Shown: positions 20,118 to 28,294 of the stretch, in pieces | How positions within the stretch are numbered: the first letter of the stretch is position 1 | Layout of the letters: each line of letters begins with the position of its first letter | Notes under the pieces: model-generated | Database searches by the model: none | What the model was told of the DNA's origin: nothing | What the model saw: only the letters and a program-made list of their open reading frames with translations | Program-made: the position numbers and the translations under genes | From: Phycisphaerales bacterium | Lineage (GTDB): Bacteria > Planctomycetota > Phycisphaerae > UBA1845 > Fen-1342 | NCBI GenBank assembly: GCA_016710275.1 | Contig: JADJXS010000001.1 | Location: 2,418,001 to 2,482,000 of the forward strand | Length of the DNA: 64,000 nucleotides | Direction: 5' to 3'

Positions 20118-21071
20118 TTAGTGTGGGGCGTCCTGCGCGGCGTTGCGCGGCGCGTGCAGAAAGGGCGGCAGCGCGAATACGACGCCCTCATCCGGCGCTG
20201 GAATCTCGTCCACGTCCCTGGCGCCGAGCGACTTGAGCCGGGCCAGCACCCCCTGCACAACATCCTCCGGCGCGCTGGCGCCGCTGGTCAGGCCGACCGC
20301 TTCGACGCCTTCGAGCCAGGCGGGGTCGATGTCCGCCGGTCCGTCGATCAGGTGGGAGCGCACGCCGCGCGCCCGCGCGACCTCGGTGAGGCGCTGCGAG
20401 TTCGAGGAATTCCGCGAGCCGACCACCAGCAGCAACTGCACGCGCGGCGACATCTGTTTGACGGCGTTCTGGCGGTTCTGCGTGGCGTAGCAGATGTCAT
20501 CCGACGGCGGAAGCTCCAGCGACGGGTAGCGCCGCTGCAACACGGCGACGATTTCCGCCGTGTCATCCTGGCTGAGCGTCGTCTGCGTGAGGATCACGCC
20601 GGGGGTGCCGGGCTCCAATTGCAGCGCCTCGGCATCGGCAGTGGTCTCGATCAGCGTCGTGGATTCCGGCGCCTGGCCGAGCGTCCCGATCACTTCATCA
20701 TGCCCGGCGTGGCCGATCAGCAGGATGCGGTAGCCGCGCTTCACATAGCGCTTCACCTCGGCATGCACCTTGGTGACGAGCGGGCAGGTCGCGTCGATTA
20801 CGCGAAGCTCGCGCTCCACCCCGTCGCGATAGACCGATGGCGGCGAACCGTGGGCGGAGTAGATCGTGACGGCGCCGGCCGGCACCTCGTCCAGTTCGTC
20901 CACGAAGATCGCCCCCAGCTCCGCAAGTCGGCGCACGACGTGCGTGTTGTGCACGATTTCCTTGCGGACGTACACCGGCGGGCCGTAGCGCTCCAGCGCT
21001 AATTCGACGATGCGGATGGCGCGCTCGACGCCGGCGCAGAACCCACGAGGCTTGGCGATGACCGTCAGCAC
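20118..21071 (-). CDS. ispH: 4-hydroxy-3-methylbut-2-enyl diphosphate reductase
   Basis: A 317-residue Fe-S enzyme, the last step of the MEP isoprenoid pathway. The three cluster cysteines are present: Cys12 in PRGFCAGV, Cys96 in DATCPLV and the third in DDICYATQNRQNAV. Other marks are KEIVHNTHVV (His41), SAHGSPPSV (His74), TTLSQDDTAEIV and SGASAPEDVVQ. A GTG at 21071 is taken as start because the family begins just here (VLTVIAKPRGFCAG) and GGAGG lies upstream; longer frames to 21137 would add an unsupported extension. It converges on the squalene/phytoene synthase, and dxs lies 36 kb away. Confidence 0.95.
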   Translation of the reverse strand: MLTVIAKPRGFCAGVERAIRIVELALERYGPPVYVRKEIVHNTHVVRRLAELGAIFVDELDEVPAGAVTIYSAHGSPPSVYRDGVERELRVIDATCPLVTKVHAEVKRYVKRGYRILLIGHAGHDEVIGTLGQAPESTTLIETTADAEALQLEPGTPGVILTQTTLSQDDTAEIVAVLQRRYPSLELPPSDDICYATQNRQNAVKQMSPRVQLLLVVGSRNSSNSQRLTEVARARGVRSHLIDGPADIDPAWLEGVEAVGLTSGASAPEDVVQGVLARLKSLGARDVDEIPAPDEGVVFALPPFLHAPRNAAQDAPH

Positions 21072-21223
21072 GCGATACCACCCTCCGCCAACCCGGCGCA
21101 AACAGCCCCGGTGCACAAAGGCGCCGACAGCCGGCACAGCCCTTTGCGCACACGCCTGGGCCCCGTCCGAACGGAAGCGCCGGGTGCGCCGGTTTCAGAG
21201 AACCGCGCTCACCCCGACGCGTG

Positions 21224-21382
21224 TCAGGCGGCTCCGCCGGACAGGCCGCCCAACAGGGCCTGCACCACGATGATGAACACCTCCTGAAGCAGGAGGTCGG
21301 CGATGATCGGGGCGCAGCTCGTAAGCTGCGCGACCAACCCGCCGCAACCGATCAACGCAATCCACTTCGTTCGTCGACTCAT
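21224..21382 (-). CDS. Tiny lipoprotein-like protein (52 aa)
   Basis: A 52-residue product beginning with a basic stretch (MSRRTKWIALIG) and a hydrophobic segment ending in QLTSC (Cys23, a plausible lipobox), then APIIADLLLQEVF and a hydrophobic tail to GGLSGGAA. GGAG precedes the ATG by nine bases. The pattern resembles small exported proteins that are frequent in planctomycetes and is similar in layout to the protein at 45668. It lies between ispH and the permease on the same strand; no function is known. Confidence 0.65.
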   Translation of the reverse strand: MSRRTKWIALIGCGGLVAQLTSCAPIIADLLLQEVFIIVVQALLGGLSGGAA

Positions 21383-21483
21383 CGTATGCACTCCATGTCA
21401 CCGCGGCTCGTTCGTTCAGAGAAGCGGCGGACTATATCGCGCCATGCCGATTGTCGGAAGTCGTCTTCGGGGGTGGGGGCATA

Positions 21484-22842
21484 TCAGCCTGCCGCCGACC
21501 GCTCGTGCCCGCCCGCCGCCTTTCTCCAAACCCAGTACAACAGCGGGCCAAGCAGCAGCACGCCCAGCCACGACAGGTTGACCTGCGGCTTGGCCAGGAT
21601 CGAAAGCACCGTCATTGCCGCAGCGCAGGCCGCAAACGCGAGCGGAATCCACGGGTAGCCGGGGCAGCGGAAGGGCCGCGGTGCATCAGGGCGCGCTTGC
21701 CGCAGAATGACGACGGACACGGCCGCCATTCCGTAGAAAATCCACATGACGAACACGAACCCCTCGATCAATTCGCTGAACCGCCCCAACACACAGACCG
21801 CGATGCACGCCAGCGTCGCCTGCACCCACAATGACACGATCGGCGTGCCGAAACGCGGGCTGATGCGCCCGAGAAAGCGAAACAGCAGCCCGTCGCGCGC
21901 CTGGGCGAACGTCACCCGCGCCCCGGTGATGATTGACGAGTGCGTGGAGCCGAGCGTCGATACCAGCACGATCAGCGTCACGACCGTGGCCGCCGCCGGC
22001 CCGACCAGCAACTCCATCACCCGTGAGGCGATCCGCTCTTCCGAGCGCATCGCCTCGACCGGCAGAATGGACATGCACGCCGCGTTTACGGCCAGGTATA
22101 GCGCAGTCACCAGCAGCGTGCCGCAGATGTAGATGCGCGGCAAACGGCGCTGCGGTTCGCGCACCTCACCCGCGACCGCACCGACGTCGCTCCAGCCGTC
22201 GTAGGTCCAGAGCACGGCCGCCATGGCCGGCGCAAACGCCAGGTAGAGCGGCACGCCGGACGCGACCGGCGCGAAATTCGCCGCCGAGCCGCTCCCACCT
22301 GCGACCGCCAGCACGACAATCGCCAGCAGCGCACCCACCTTCAACGAGGTCATCAGCAGCGCGGCGCCGGTTCCGACCTGCACATGCAGCGAGTTCACCG
22401 CCGTCAGCCCGATCAGCACGGCGCATGTCGCAAAGCGCGGATCCCACTCGGACCCGATCAGCGGGTTCAGGTACTCAGCGAAGACAATGGCGATGCCGCC
22501 CGCGGCGAAGGGCTTGACCAGCACCAGGTAGGACCAGCCGAAGGTGAACGCCACGACGCGGCCATATCCCTCGCGCAGAAAGACGTATACACCGCCCGAG
22601 CGTGGGAACATCGTCGCGAGTTCGGCGTACGTCAGCGCACCGCAGAGCGAAATCAGCCCGCCGGCCAGCCAGAACAGCAGAGCGGTCCAGGGGGAATCAA
22701 GCTGGCGGGCGAGATCGGTCGGCGATTTGAAGATGCCGCTGCCGATGATCACACCGACCATGATCGCGCTGCCGCCCCAGAAGCCGATGCGGCGAGGCAG
22801 GTCCGCCGCGGTCGGGTCTCGTGTGGCGGGGTTTGCGGTCAT
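21484..22842 (-). CDS. APC-family amino-acid permease
   Basis: A 452-residue inner-membrane transporter with about twelve hydrophobic segments. The N-terminal motif GFWGGSAIMVGVIIGSGIF (TM1 with the GSG substrate loop) and YAELATMFPRSGGVYVFLREG are characteristic of the LAT/APC superfamily; VAGEVREPQRRLPR and WTYDGWSDVG follow the family order. The ATG at 22842 matches the family start. It begins ten bases after the stop of the UDP-sugar pyrophosphorylase gene and is co-transcribed with it. Substrate unknown; the resemblance is to LAT-type exchangers. Confidence 0.88.
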   Translation of the reverse strand: MTANPATRDPTAADLPRRIGFWGGSAIMVGVIIGSGIFKSPTDLARQLDSPWTALLFWLAGGLISLCGALTYAELATMFPRSGGVYVFLREGYGRVVAFTFGWSYLVLVKPFAAGGIAIVFAEYLNPLIGSEWDPRFATCAVLIGLTAVNSLHVQVGTGAALLMTSLKVGALLAIVVLAVAGGSGSAANFAPVASGVPLYLAFAPAMAAVLWTYDGWSDVGAVAGEVREPQRRLPRIYICGTLLVTALYLAVNAACMSILPVEAMRSEERIASRVMELLVGPAAATVVTLIVLVSTLGSTHSSIITGARVTFAQARDGLLFRFLGRISPRFGTPIVSLWVQATLACIAVCVLGRFSELIEGFVFVMWIFYGMAAVSVVILRQARPDAPRPFRCPGYPWIPLAFAACAAAMTVLSILAKPQVNLSWLGVLLLGPLLYWVWRKAAGGHERSAAG

Positions 22843-22852
22843 TCGCTGCGCT

Positions 22853-24277
22853 TCATTCGAGCACCACCCGCGCGCCGCGCTCGATTGCGCTCGGCAGCGA
22901 CCGGGTGCGCAAGTCGGCGACATCCAGCGCGAAATGGGGCGAAATCTCGATCATCGCGTCCGGCTCGCCGTCCGCCCGCAGCGGCACCTGCACCTCCGCC
23001 TCGCGCAGCCAGCGCGCCGCACGGCGCACCTGGTCGCGGCGCGAGGTCGCCGGCGAATCCGTCCCCTCTGCGTTTTTCACCGGGCTGAATTCCTCTTCGC
23101 GCGGCGTGTACATCACCATCGCGTTCTGCGCCAGCGGAATCGCGTCGAAGACGAACATCTCGAGCTTCACGACATCCGCCAGCCGCGGGACGCCCGCTTC
23201 CTCCAGCGGATCGACCACGGCGACGCGCTTGTCGGCCCGGTGCCAGGGAAGCCGCAGCGCTGCGCCCGGCGCGGTCAGCCGCTCGACGAATGCGCGGTCG
23301 ATGACGTGGATGGCGATGCTCCCCGCGTCGAAGGTCCGCGAGCCGTCCGGATTGCGGCGCAAGGCCAGCGCCTCCGGCAGATCGCTGTACTCGATCACGC
23401 ACAGCTTGCCGTCGGCCAGGCAGAAATTCCCGACCCGCTCCGTGTCGGACACTTTCGTGACGGCCTTGCTGGACATCTCCGATCGTCTCAGCCGATGCAG
23501 CCCGACGAACAGCGGATCGATCACGTGGACCAGCGGGTTATCCACCTGGAAATAGCTGATCTGCTCCACGCCCTCACCGCGCATCTCGGCCAGCGCGCCG
23601 CTCTCGCGCAGCGCGCGGAGGCTTCCGCCGTGCCCATCCGGGGACAGCGCCACCCGGTGACGCTCGCTCATTGCGATCCGCCCATCCGGCAGAAAGGCGG
23701 GCATCTGCCCCTGCGTGAAGAAGCGCACGGCTTCGCGCGGCAGGCCGTACCAGCCGCTGTGCTCGAAGAGCGCCTGCGTGGCCTCATGGTTGCCGGGGCT
23801 GGTCATGATGTACCAGCGCGGCAGCCGGCCGTAGCGGCGCTGCACGCCGCGCAGCCCCTCGGCGAAAATCTGGAATAGCGGCGCCTCGCGAACCGGAGAG
23901 ACCCGGTAGCCGCCCTTGGGGCCGTCATATCCGAGCCGTGTTCCCTGGCCTCCCGCGACCGTGAAGGCCGCAACGCGACCCTCCCGAATCGCCGTTTCGC
24001 CGGCCGCGCGGGCCGCGTTCATTTCGGCGGCTGCGGCGGGCGCGTGCGGATCAAGAACCGCTGCCGCTTCGATCCGCTCGGGAATCGCGCCCGACGGGCG
24101 ATTTCGAACATAGTCCCCGATCAGGGCCGCGCAGAGCGCAAAATCGACCCGCTCCACGTCTTCGAGCAGCGCCCGGCGGCCATCCTCGTCCAGCCGCTCC
24201 CACGCCCCCAGCACATGCGCTTGTCCGTACGCACCGGCCGCGTCGCGGGCGGCCCGATGTCGAGCTTCAAGGGACAT
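22853..24277 (-). CDS. UDPGP-family nucleotidyltransferase (UDP-GlcNAc pyrophosphorylase-like)
   Basis: A 474-residue sugar-nucleotide pyrophosphorylase of the eukaryote-like UDPGP family. The nucleotide loop GGQGTRLGYDGPKG (near residue 130) is diagnostic, followed by PRWYIMTSPGNHEATQALF, FFTQGQMPAFLPDG, SYFQVDNPLVHVIDP (uridine/sugar site) and EMFVFDAIPLAQN. This is closer to UAP1/AGX than to GalU. The ATG at 24277 has GGAG six bases upstream. It is followed by the APC permease after only ten bases. Likely product UDP-N-acetylglucosamine or a related UDP-hexose, for envelope polymer synthesis. Confidence 0.85.
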   Translation of the reverse strand: MSLEARHRAARDAAGAYGQAHVLGAWERLDEDGRRALLEDVERVDFALCAALIGDYVRNRPSGAIPERIEAAAVLDPHAPAAAAEMNAARAAGETAIREGRVAAFTVAGGQGTRLGYDGPKGGYRVSPVREAPLFQIFAEGLRGVQRRYGRLPRWYIMTSPGNHEATQALFEHSGWYGLPREAVRFFTQGQMPAFLPDGRIAMSERHRVALSPDGHGGSLRALRESGALAEMRGEGVEQISYFQVDNPLVHVIDPLFVGLHRLRRSEMSSKAVTKVSDTERVGNFCLADGKLCVIEYSDLPEALALRRNPDGSRTFDAGSIAIHVIDRAFVERLTAPGAALRLPWHRADKRVAVVDPLEEAGVPRLADVVKLEMFVFDAIPLAQNAMVMYTPREEEFSPVKNAEGTDSPATSRRDQVRRAARWLREAEVQVPLRADGEPDAMIEISPHFALDVADLRTRSLPSAIERGARVVLE

Positions 24278-24323
24278 TTCGACTCCATGAACAGGGGGAC
24301 CGTGCCTGCCCGATACGGTAGGT

Positions 24324-25436
24324 ATGGCGGGAACGGGAGTCAACGCGAGCCGGATCGGCGGGAAAGCTCGGGACGGCAGTCCGCGCCTTGAGCAATCGGG
24401 CCTGTCGCGGCGTCAGTGGCTGTGCGCAGCCGCGCTGCTGGCCGGTGGAGTGCTGATGCCGCGGACATTGCGCGCGGGGGACGGGGCCGCCGGCGCAGCA
24501 ACCGGCGATGAACGCGATCGTGCTGGTGGCTCCGGGATTGGGACGGCTGCCTCCCCTGACCGCTCCGCGGGCCCGTGGTGGATGAAGTCCGGCGGCGCGC
24601 GATCGCGGGTGGTGCTGGTGGACGCCCGCCGCATTGTGCCCAACGGGTTGCCTACCGGGGCGGTGGCGGCGTCGATCATCAGCCAGGGAGTGGATCTGCT
24701 GACGCACGGTCGCGACTCCGCGAGCGCCTGGGGCGCCATTCTCGAAGACCGGCAGCGCGTGCTGATTTCATTCAGCCCGATCGGCTCGAACGAACTGGCA
24801 ACCAACGCGCCGTTGGCGCGGGCGCTGGTGCGCGAGTTGAGTCGAGCGGGGCGTGCGCCGGAATCCATCATGCTGTATGGCGCGCCGCGGGAGCTGGCCC
24901 GCGAGCTGGGCTGCCGGCCGCTGCCGATCGGCTGGGACGGTGAAATCACCGTCGCCGGACAGCGCGAGCAACTGGCGCGGGCGGTGCTGGAGAGCGATGC
25001 GATCATCAACGTGGGGCAGTTGCGCACGCACCGGTTTGCGGGCATGTCGGGATGCCTGCTCGACCTGGCGATGGGTGTGGTGCGTCGGCCGGCGCGGTAC
25101 TTCGCGGACGGCTGCTCGCCGCACGTGGGGGAGATCGTCGCCTCGCGCGAAATCGCGGGTCGGCTGCGGCTGAACATCCTGAGCGCGTTGCGCGTGGTGT
25201 ATCGGGGCGGTCCGGAGCCGGAGCGCTCCGCCATCTCGGAACCGGGCGCGCTGCTGCTGTCGTTTGACCCGGTCGCGGTTGATTTCATGGGGATGGACCT
25301 GCTGATTGCCGAACGTCGGCGACAGGGGCTGTCGGATGGTGAGTCAGCTCCGCATCTGTTGTCTGCGGAAGAACTGGGACTGGGGCGTGCGGATTGGCAG
25401 GGGATCGAGCGGGTAGTCCGCGAGTTTGCCGGGTGA
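24324..25436 (+). CDS. DUF362-domain protein with Tat-like signal
   Basis: A 370-residue protein. Near residue 29 there is SRRQWLCAAALLAGG, which looks like a twin-arginine signal (SRRxWL and a hydrophobic stretch), so it may be exported folded. The main part has the DUF362 fold pattern: AGRAPESIMLYG, IGWDGEITV, DAIINVGQLRTHRFAGMSGCLLDLAMGV and GALLLSFDPVAVDFMGMDLL. The Cys-rich iron-sulfur region seen in some DUF362 proteins is absent. The gene is divergent from the UDPGP gene (46 bases). An inverted repeat follows it. Function unknown. Confidence 0.78.
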   Translation: MAGTGVNASRIGGKARDGSPRLEQSGLSRRQWLCAAALLAGGVLMPRTLRAGDGAAGAATGDERDRAGGSGIGTAASPDRSAGPWWMKSGGARSRVVLVDARRIVPNGLPTGAVAASIISQGVDLLTHGRDSASAWGAILEDRQRVLISFSPIGSNELATNAPLARALVRELSRAGRAPESIMLYGAPRELARELGCRPLPIGWDGEITVAGQREQLARAVLESDAIINVGQLRTHRFAGMSGCLLDLAMGVVRRPARYFADGCSPHVGEIVASREIAGRLRLNILSALRVVYRGGPEPERSAISEPGALLLSFDPVAVDFMGMDLLIAERRRQGLSDGESAPHLLSAEELGLGRADWQGIERVVREFAG

Positions 25437-25476
25437 ATAAATCACTGTAAAATGTCGCGAAACCGGGGAAGGGGCC

Positions 25477-25506
25477 GAAAAATTCCTGGCAATGCGAGAA
25501 TTTTTC
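25477..25506. repeat. Perfect 9-bp inverted repeat abutting the -35 box
   Basis: GAAAAATTC at 25477-25485 is matched by GAATTTTTC at 25498-25506, with 12 bases between. It ends directly before TTGACA. It may be an operator of the prepilin promoter, or the terminator of the DUF362 gene with the T-run inside the second arm. Confidence 0.7.
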
Positions 25507-25507
25507 G

Positions 25508-25535
25508 TTGACACTCGCCCGGGCCATGTTATGTT
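25508..25535 (+). promoter_or_regulatory. Sigma70-type promoter of the prepilin gene
   Basis: TTGACA (25508-25513) is a perfect -35 and is followed after 16 bases by TATGTT (25530-25535). It is the best consensus promoter in the window. Predicted start near 25542, giving a leader of about 535 bases. Confidence 0.75.
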
Positions 25536-25981
25536 ACTGATTAGGCACCGATAAGGGTGCGCAGACATTACCAATAACTGGAAGCCGTCGGGATCGAGTG
25601 TCCGGGTTGCGAACCATCGATAACGTACTTATTCGTTCTTAATTCGTCCGGTTTGATCGCAATCCTCGAAACTCAGTAATCCACCCCGCGAATCGTTCCC
25701 GCCGACGCATTCCGCTCGACTAAGGCAGATTCCCTGTCGCTAACAACGGGGGCTGTGTTGGTCGCGGGGAGTGTTCGTCATCGCGGCCGTTGTGGCCGCG
25801 TGCGAATAGTGCGCGGCGCCTTCCCATGCGGCGCTAGCCGTCGCGGCAGATTGCATTCCGGGTTGTCCGGAGTGCCCGCGATTCGCGCGGTCGGCTGTCA
25901 TCTGCCTCGGGCGATGCGATCCGTCGCGGTTGCCCTGGGTGCGGTCGGGAATGTCCCGTCCTTTTATTTGAGGTCTTACGC

Positions 25982-26065
25982 ATGCCGCAGCCTGAGCGGC
26001 CCTGCGTATCGCGGTCTCTCTGGGCGATGACGCCCGAAACGAAAATGGTCATGGGTGACCACTAG
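25982..26065 (+). CDS. Possible 27-codon leader peptide
   Basis: An ATG at 25982 with GAGG eight bases upstream opens a 27-residue frame (MPQPERPCVSRSL...) closing at TAG, whose bases overlap the Shine-Dalgarno of the prepilin gene; the next start is ten bases further on. The layout suggests translational coupling or attenuation, but chance cannot be excluded. Confidence 0.3.
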   Translation: MPQPERPCVSRSLWAMTPETKMVMGDH

Positions 26066-26075
26066 GAGAACACCA

Positions 26076-27017
26076 GTGAAGCGTCGTTCCGGTTTTACTC
26101 TGATCGAACTGCTCGTCGTGGTCGCGATCATCGCGCTGCTGATCTCGATCCTGCTGCCCAGCCTCTCGCGCGCTCGCGAGTTGGCCAAGCGCGCCGTCTG
26201 CTCCGCGAACCTGCGCGGCATCGGCCAGTCGTCGCATATTTATGCGAACGACAACTTCGAGAAGTTCCCGATGGACGCGTTCCTCGGCAACTACACCGCC
26301 GCTCCGGAAAATGCCGGCGGCGTGACCTTCGCGGGCAACATGGGCCTGGCCTATACCGTCCCGACCGTCGCGACCACCGCGACTTCGGGCACGCTGCAGG
26401 CCAGCCACTCCATTAGCCGCAACATGTTCATCCTGGTCATCGGCCAGGGTTCGACGACCAAGCAGTTCCTCTGCCCGTCGGACAGCAACGCCCAGGAAGA
26501 CAACCTGCGCAACGTCGTCGGCTCCAATCAGACCGCCGCTCAGCCGGGCGTCAACCGCTTCGACTTCAAGGGCTGGCCGTTCATCAGCTTCGCCTACCAG
26601 TCCCCCTACAGCCGCAGCTCGAAGCCCAGCACCTCGATGGACCCGCGCATGGTCGTCAATGCCGACCGCGGTCCCGGCTCCGTCGCCGGCAACCCGCGTT
26701 CGGACACTGGAATCCCCGACCTGCAGGTTCTCACCGGCGTGTTGAACCTGACCGGCACCGAGGATCAGCTCCTGCGCGCTGAGAACGACCGCTGGCGGCC
26801 GTTCAACAGCACCAACCACAACGGCGAGGGCCAGAACGCCCTGTATGCCGACAGCCACGTCGAATTCGGCCGCAAGCCGATCATCGGCGTGAACAGCGAC
26901 AACATCTACACGGCGATGGATGGGTTCAACCTCATCAACTCGCTCAAGGGCACGTGGTCGACCGCGACGAACGCGCGCGGCCCGCTGACCCAGACGGACA
27001 ACTACCTGATCCCGTAA
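26076..27017 (+). CDS. Type IV pilin-like prepilin with H-X9-DG-like tail
   Basis: A 313-residue exported protein. Residues 1-30 are a prepilin leader: basic MKRRSG, cleavage between Gly6 and Phe7 and the hydrophobic helix FTLIELLVVVAIIALLISI with Glu5 of the mature protein. Then come LSRARELAKRAVCSANLRGIG and a C-terminal module with HNGEGQNALYADSHVEF, the planctomycete H-X9-DG type feature (here Ser replaces Gly of DG). These pseudopilins are processed by PilD-type peptidases and are abundant in Planctomycetota. The GTG at 26076 is preceded by AGGAG; a GTG at 26055 is rejected. Strong promoter and a terminator-like hairpin suggest high expression. Confidence 0.88.
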   Translation: MKRRSGFTLIELLVVVAIIALLISILLPSLSRARELAKRAVCSANLRGIGQSSHIYANDNFEKFPMDAFLGNYTAAPENAGGVTFAGNMGLAYTVPTVATTATSGTLQASHSISRNMFILVIGQGSTTKQFLCPSDSNAQEDNLRNVVGSNQTAAQPGVNRFDFKGWPFISFAYQSPYSRSSKPSTSMDPRMVVNADRGPGSVAGNPRSDTGIPDLQVLTGVLNLTGTEDQLLRAENDRWRPFNSTNHNGEGQNALYADSHVEFGRKPIIGVNSDNIYTAMDGFNLINSLKGTWSTATNARGPLTQTDNYLIP

Positions 27018-27048
27018 GTTTCGACGGGTCGCAGGTGCCACAAAGCCG

Positions 27049-27086
27049 GTGAGGGCGGGCTCCGCATGTGCGGTGCTCGCCCTCGC
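27049..27086 (+). terminator. Hairpin terminator of the prepilin gene
   Basis: A 12-bp stem with two G-T pairs (27049-27060 against 27075-27086) encloses an inner CCGCA/TGCGG stem. It lies 32 bases after the stop. A T-run is absent, so rho-independent release is likely but not certain. Confidence 0.55.
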
Positions 27087-27308
27087 CGCTTAGCTGGGCC
27101 GGGCTTCTGGGGAAATCGATCGATGGGATGACACAGACGAGTACAGCCTGAGAATGAGGCTGACCGTGTGAGACTTGTGGACCCCTGCATTCGAAGCCCT
27201 GTCGAAGGGGCCAGCATCGCAAGCCCGATAACACAGCCGCATGTTCCATCGCCGCCCTGACTCGCGTCTAAGATTCGGTTCCCCATACACTTCCGACCGG
27301 CCCCGGCG

Positions 27309-27314
27309 TATACT
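27309..27314 (+). promoter_or_regulatory. TATACT -10 box upstream of the 27440 lipoprotein
   Basis: TATACT in the frame GCG-TATACT-TG, about 125 bases before the ATG. No clear -35 hexamer. Confidence 0.4.
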
Positions 27315-27439
27315 TGTCGGCTTGTTGTCGCCCTGGAGCGGCCCTGCGCCGAGCGCCGTTCGGCGCTGAGCGCGTGCCCATCCAGGCCACGCCGACAGTG
27401 CGATTCCGACTCGACCTCGTGCCGTTGGGAGCGCTCACG

Positions 27440-28294
27440 ATGCCGTTTGTTGTTCGTTCAGTCATTCTCTTTGCTGGGGGGTTGATCGCTCTCGGTGCGA
27501 TCGGCTGCGGCAACTCCAAGCCGCGCGAGCCGGAGGTAAAGCACCCCGGCAAGGCCGACCTTGAACTGCGGGCGCGGGCGCTTTGGGACGCGCGCACCCG
27601 CAAGGACTGGAAGGCCGCGTGGGACTTTGTGCAGCCGCGCGTCGCGGCGCAGAGCACCGTCGAACAGTACATCGAGTGGTGCGAGAAGAGTGAGCCGTTC
27701 ATCTATGAGTCCTACGCACTGCACGGCGTGGATGTGGACGGGGATTACGGCTGGGCCAATCTGACGTACAGCACGCGCATCCGGCAGTTCCCGACTCATC
27801 CGGTGCGCGAGGCCGAACAGTGGCAGAAGTGGTATGCCATTGACGGGCGTTGGTATCCGGTGGTGGAGCCGCGCGAGCGGGACGCCTGTCCGGAGCCGCC
27901 CGCCTTGCGCAATCTCGCGGCCGAGCCTCGGTTGCGCGAGCGATTTGCACAGGCGTCCAAGCTGCGCGCGGCGAAGGACTGGTCCGCGTTGCTGAAGATG
28001 GTCGATCCCGGGGATCTCGATGGCGTGGACGAAGCCACGTTTGTCCGCGAACAGGAGAAACTCACGATCACCTCGGAGCGCGTGGTGTGGGTGCAGGCCA
28101 TCCGCGATCGCGGCACGGTGTTCGTGGTTTACACCGCCAAGCTCAACGATCCGAGCATGCAGAATCTGCCCGAGACGCAGCAGCCGATGCTGGAGCGATG
28201 GATCCTGCGCGACGGTGAGTGGTTCCGCGATCTTCGCTCGCCGCCTTCCGAATCGGAGCCGGCGGGGCAGCCCGAGGAAGGGGGGAAGCCGTAA
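27440..28294 (+). CDS. Lipoprotein of unknown function
   Basis: A 284-residue lipoprotein: LGAIGC lipobox with Cys23 after a hydrophobic leader. The mature part has two similar-looking halves, each with a helix followed by a strand-rich segment. The first reads ELRARALWDARTRKDWKAAW and ends at QWQKWYAIDGRWYPVVEP; the second reads LRERFAQASKLRAAKDWSAL and ends at MLERWILRDGEWFRD. A duplicated NTF2-like or DUF fold is possible. GGGAG precedes the ATG. The stop TAA overlaps the next start (TAATG), so it is translationally coupled to the FG-GAP lipoprotein. No family name is recognised. Confidence 0.72.
   Translation: MPFVVRSVILFAGGLIALGAIGCGNSKPREPEVKHPGKADLELRARALWDARTRKDWKAAWDFVQPRVAAQSTVEQYIEWCEKSEPFIYESYALHGVDVDGDYGWANLTYSTRIRQFPTHPVREAEQWQKWYAIDGRWYPVVEPRERDACPEPPALRNLAAEPRLRERFAQASKLRAAKDWSALLKMVDPGDLDGVDEATFVREQEKLTITSERVVWVQAIRDRGTVFVVYTAKLNDPSMQNLPETQQPMLERWILRDGEWFRDLRSPPSESEPAGQPEEGGKP

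Larger units (their letters stand above)
25437..26075 (+). other. Long non-coding leader region before the prepilin gene
   Basis: About 640 bases with no convincing protein-coding gene. It holds a 9-bp AT-rich inverted repeat (25477-25506), a consensus-like promoter (25508-25535) and then about 530 transcribed bases with several small hairpins, for example 25545-25560 and the 7-bp CGCGGCC/GGCCGCG stem at 25782-25800. Near its end is a possible 27-codon upstream ORF. No known riboswitch class is recognised. Confidence 0.6.
27018..27439 (+). other. Intergenic region after the prepilin gene
   Basis: About 420 bases. It contains a hairpin terminator at 27049-27086 and a TATACT box at 27309-27314. 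No coding potential is evident in the rest. Confidence 0.5.

Noticed and set aside
21195..21401. A 68-codon ORF overlapping the tiny lipoprotein gene in another frame
   Set aside because: The 52-codon frame at 21224-21382 has a Shine-Dalgarno and a signal-like sequence; the 68-codon product is Arg-rich with neither.
25755..26030. A 91-codon ORF in the prepilin leader
   Set aside because: Arg/Gly/Ser-rich without a Shine-Dalgarno or any family pattern; the region looks like non-coding leader.
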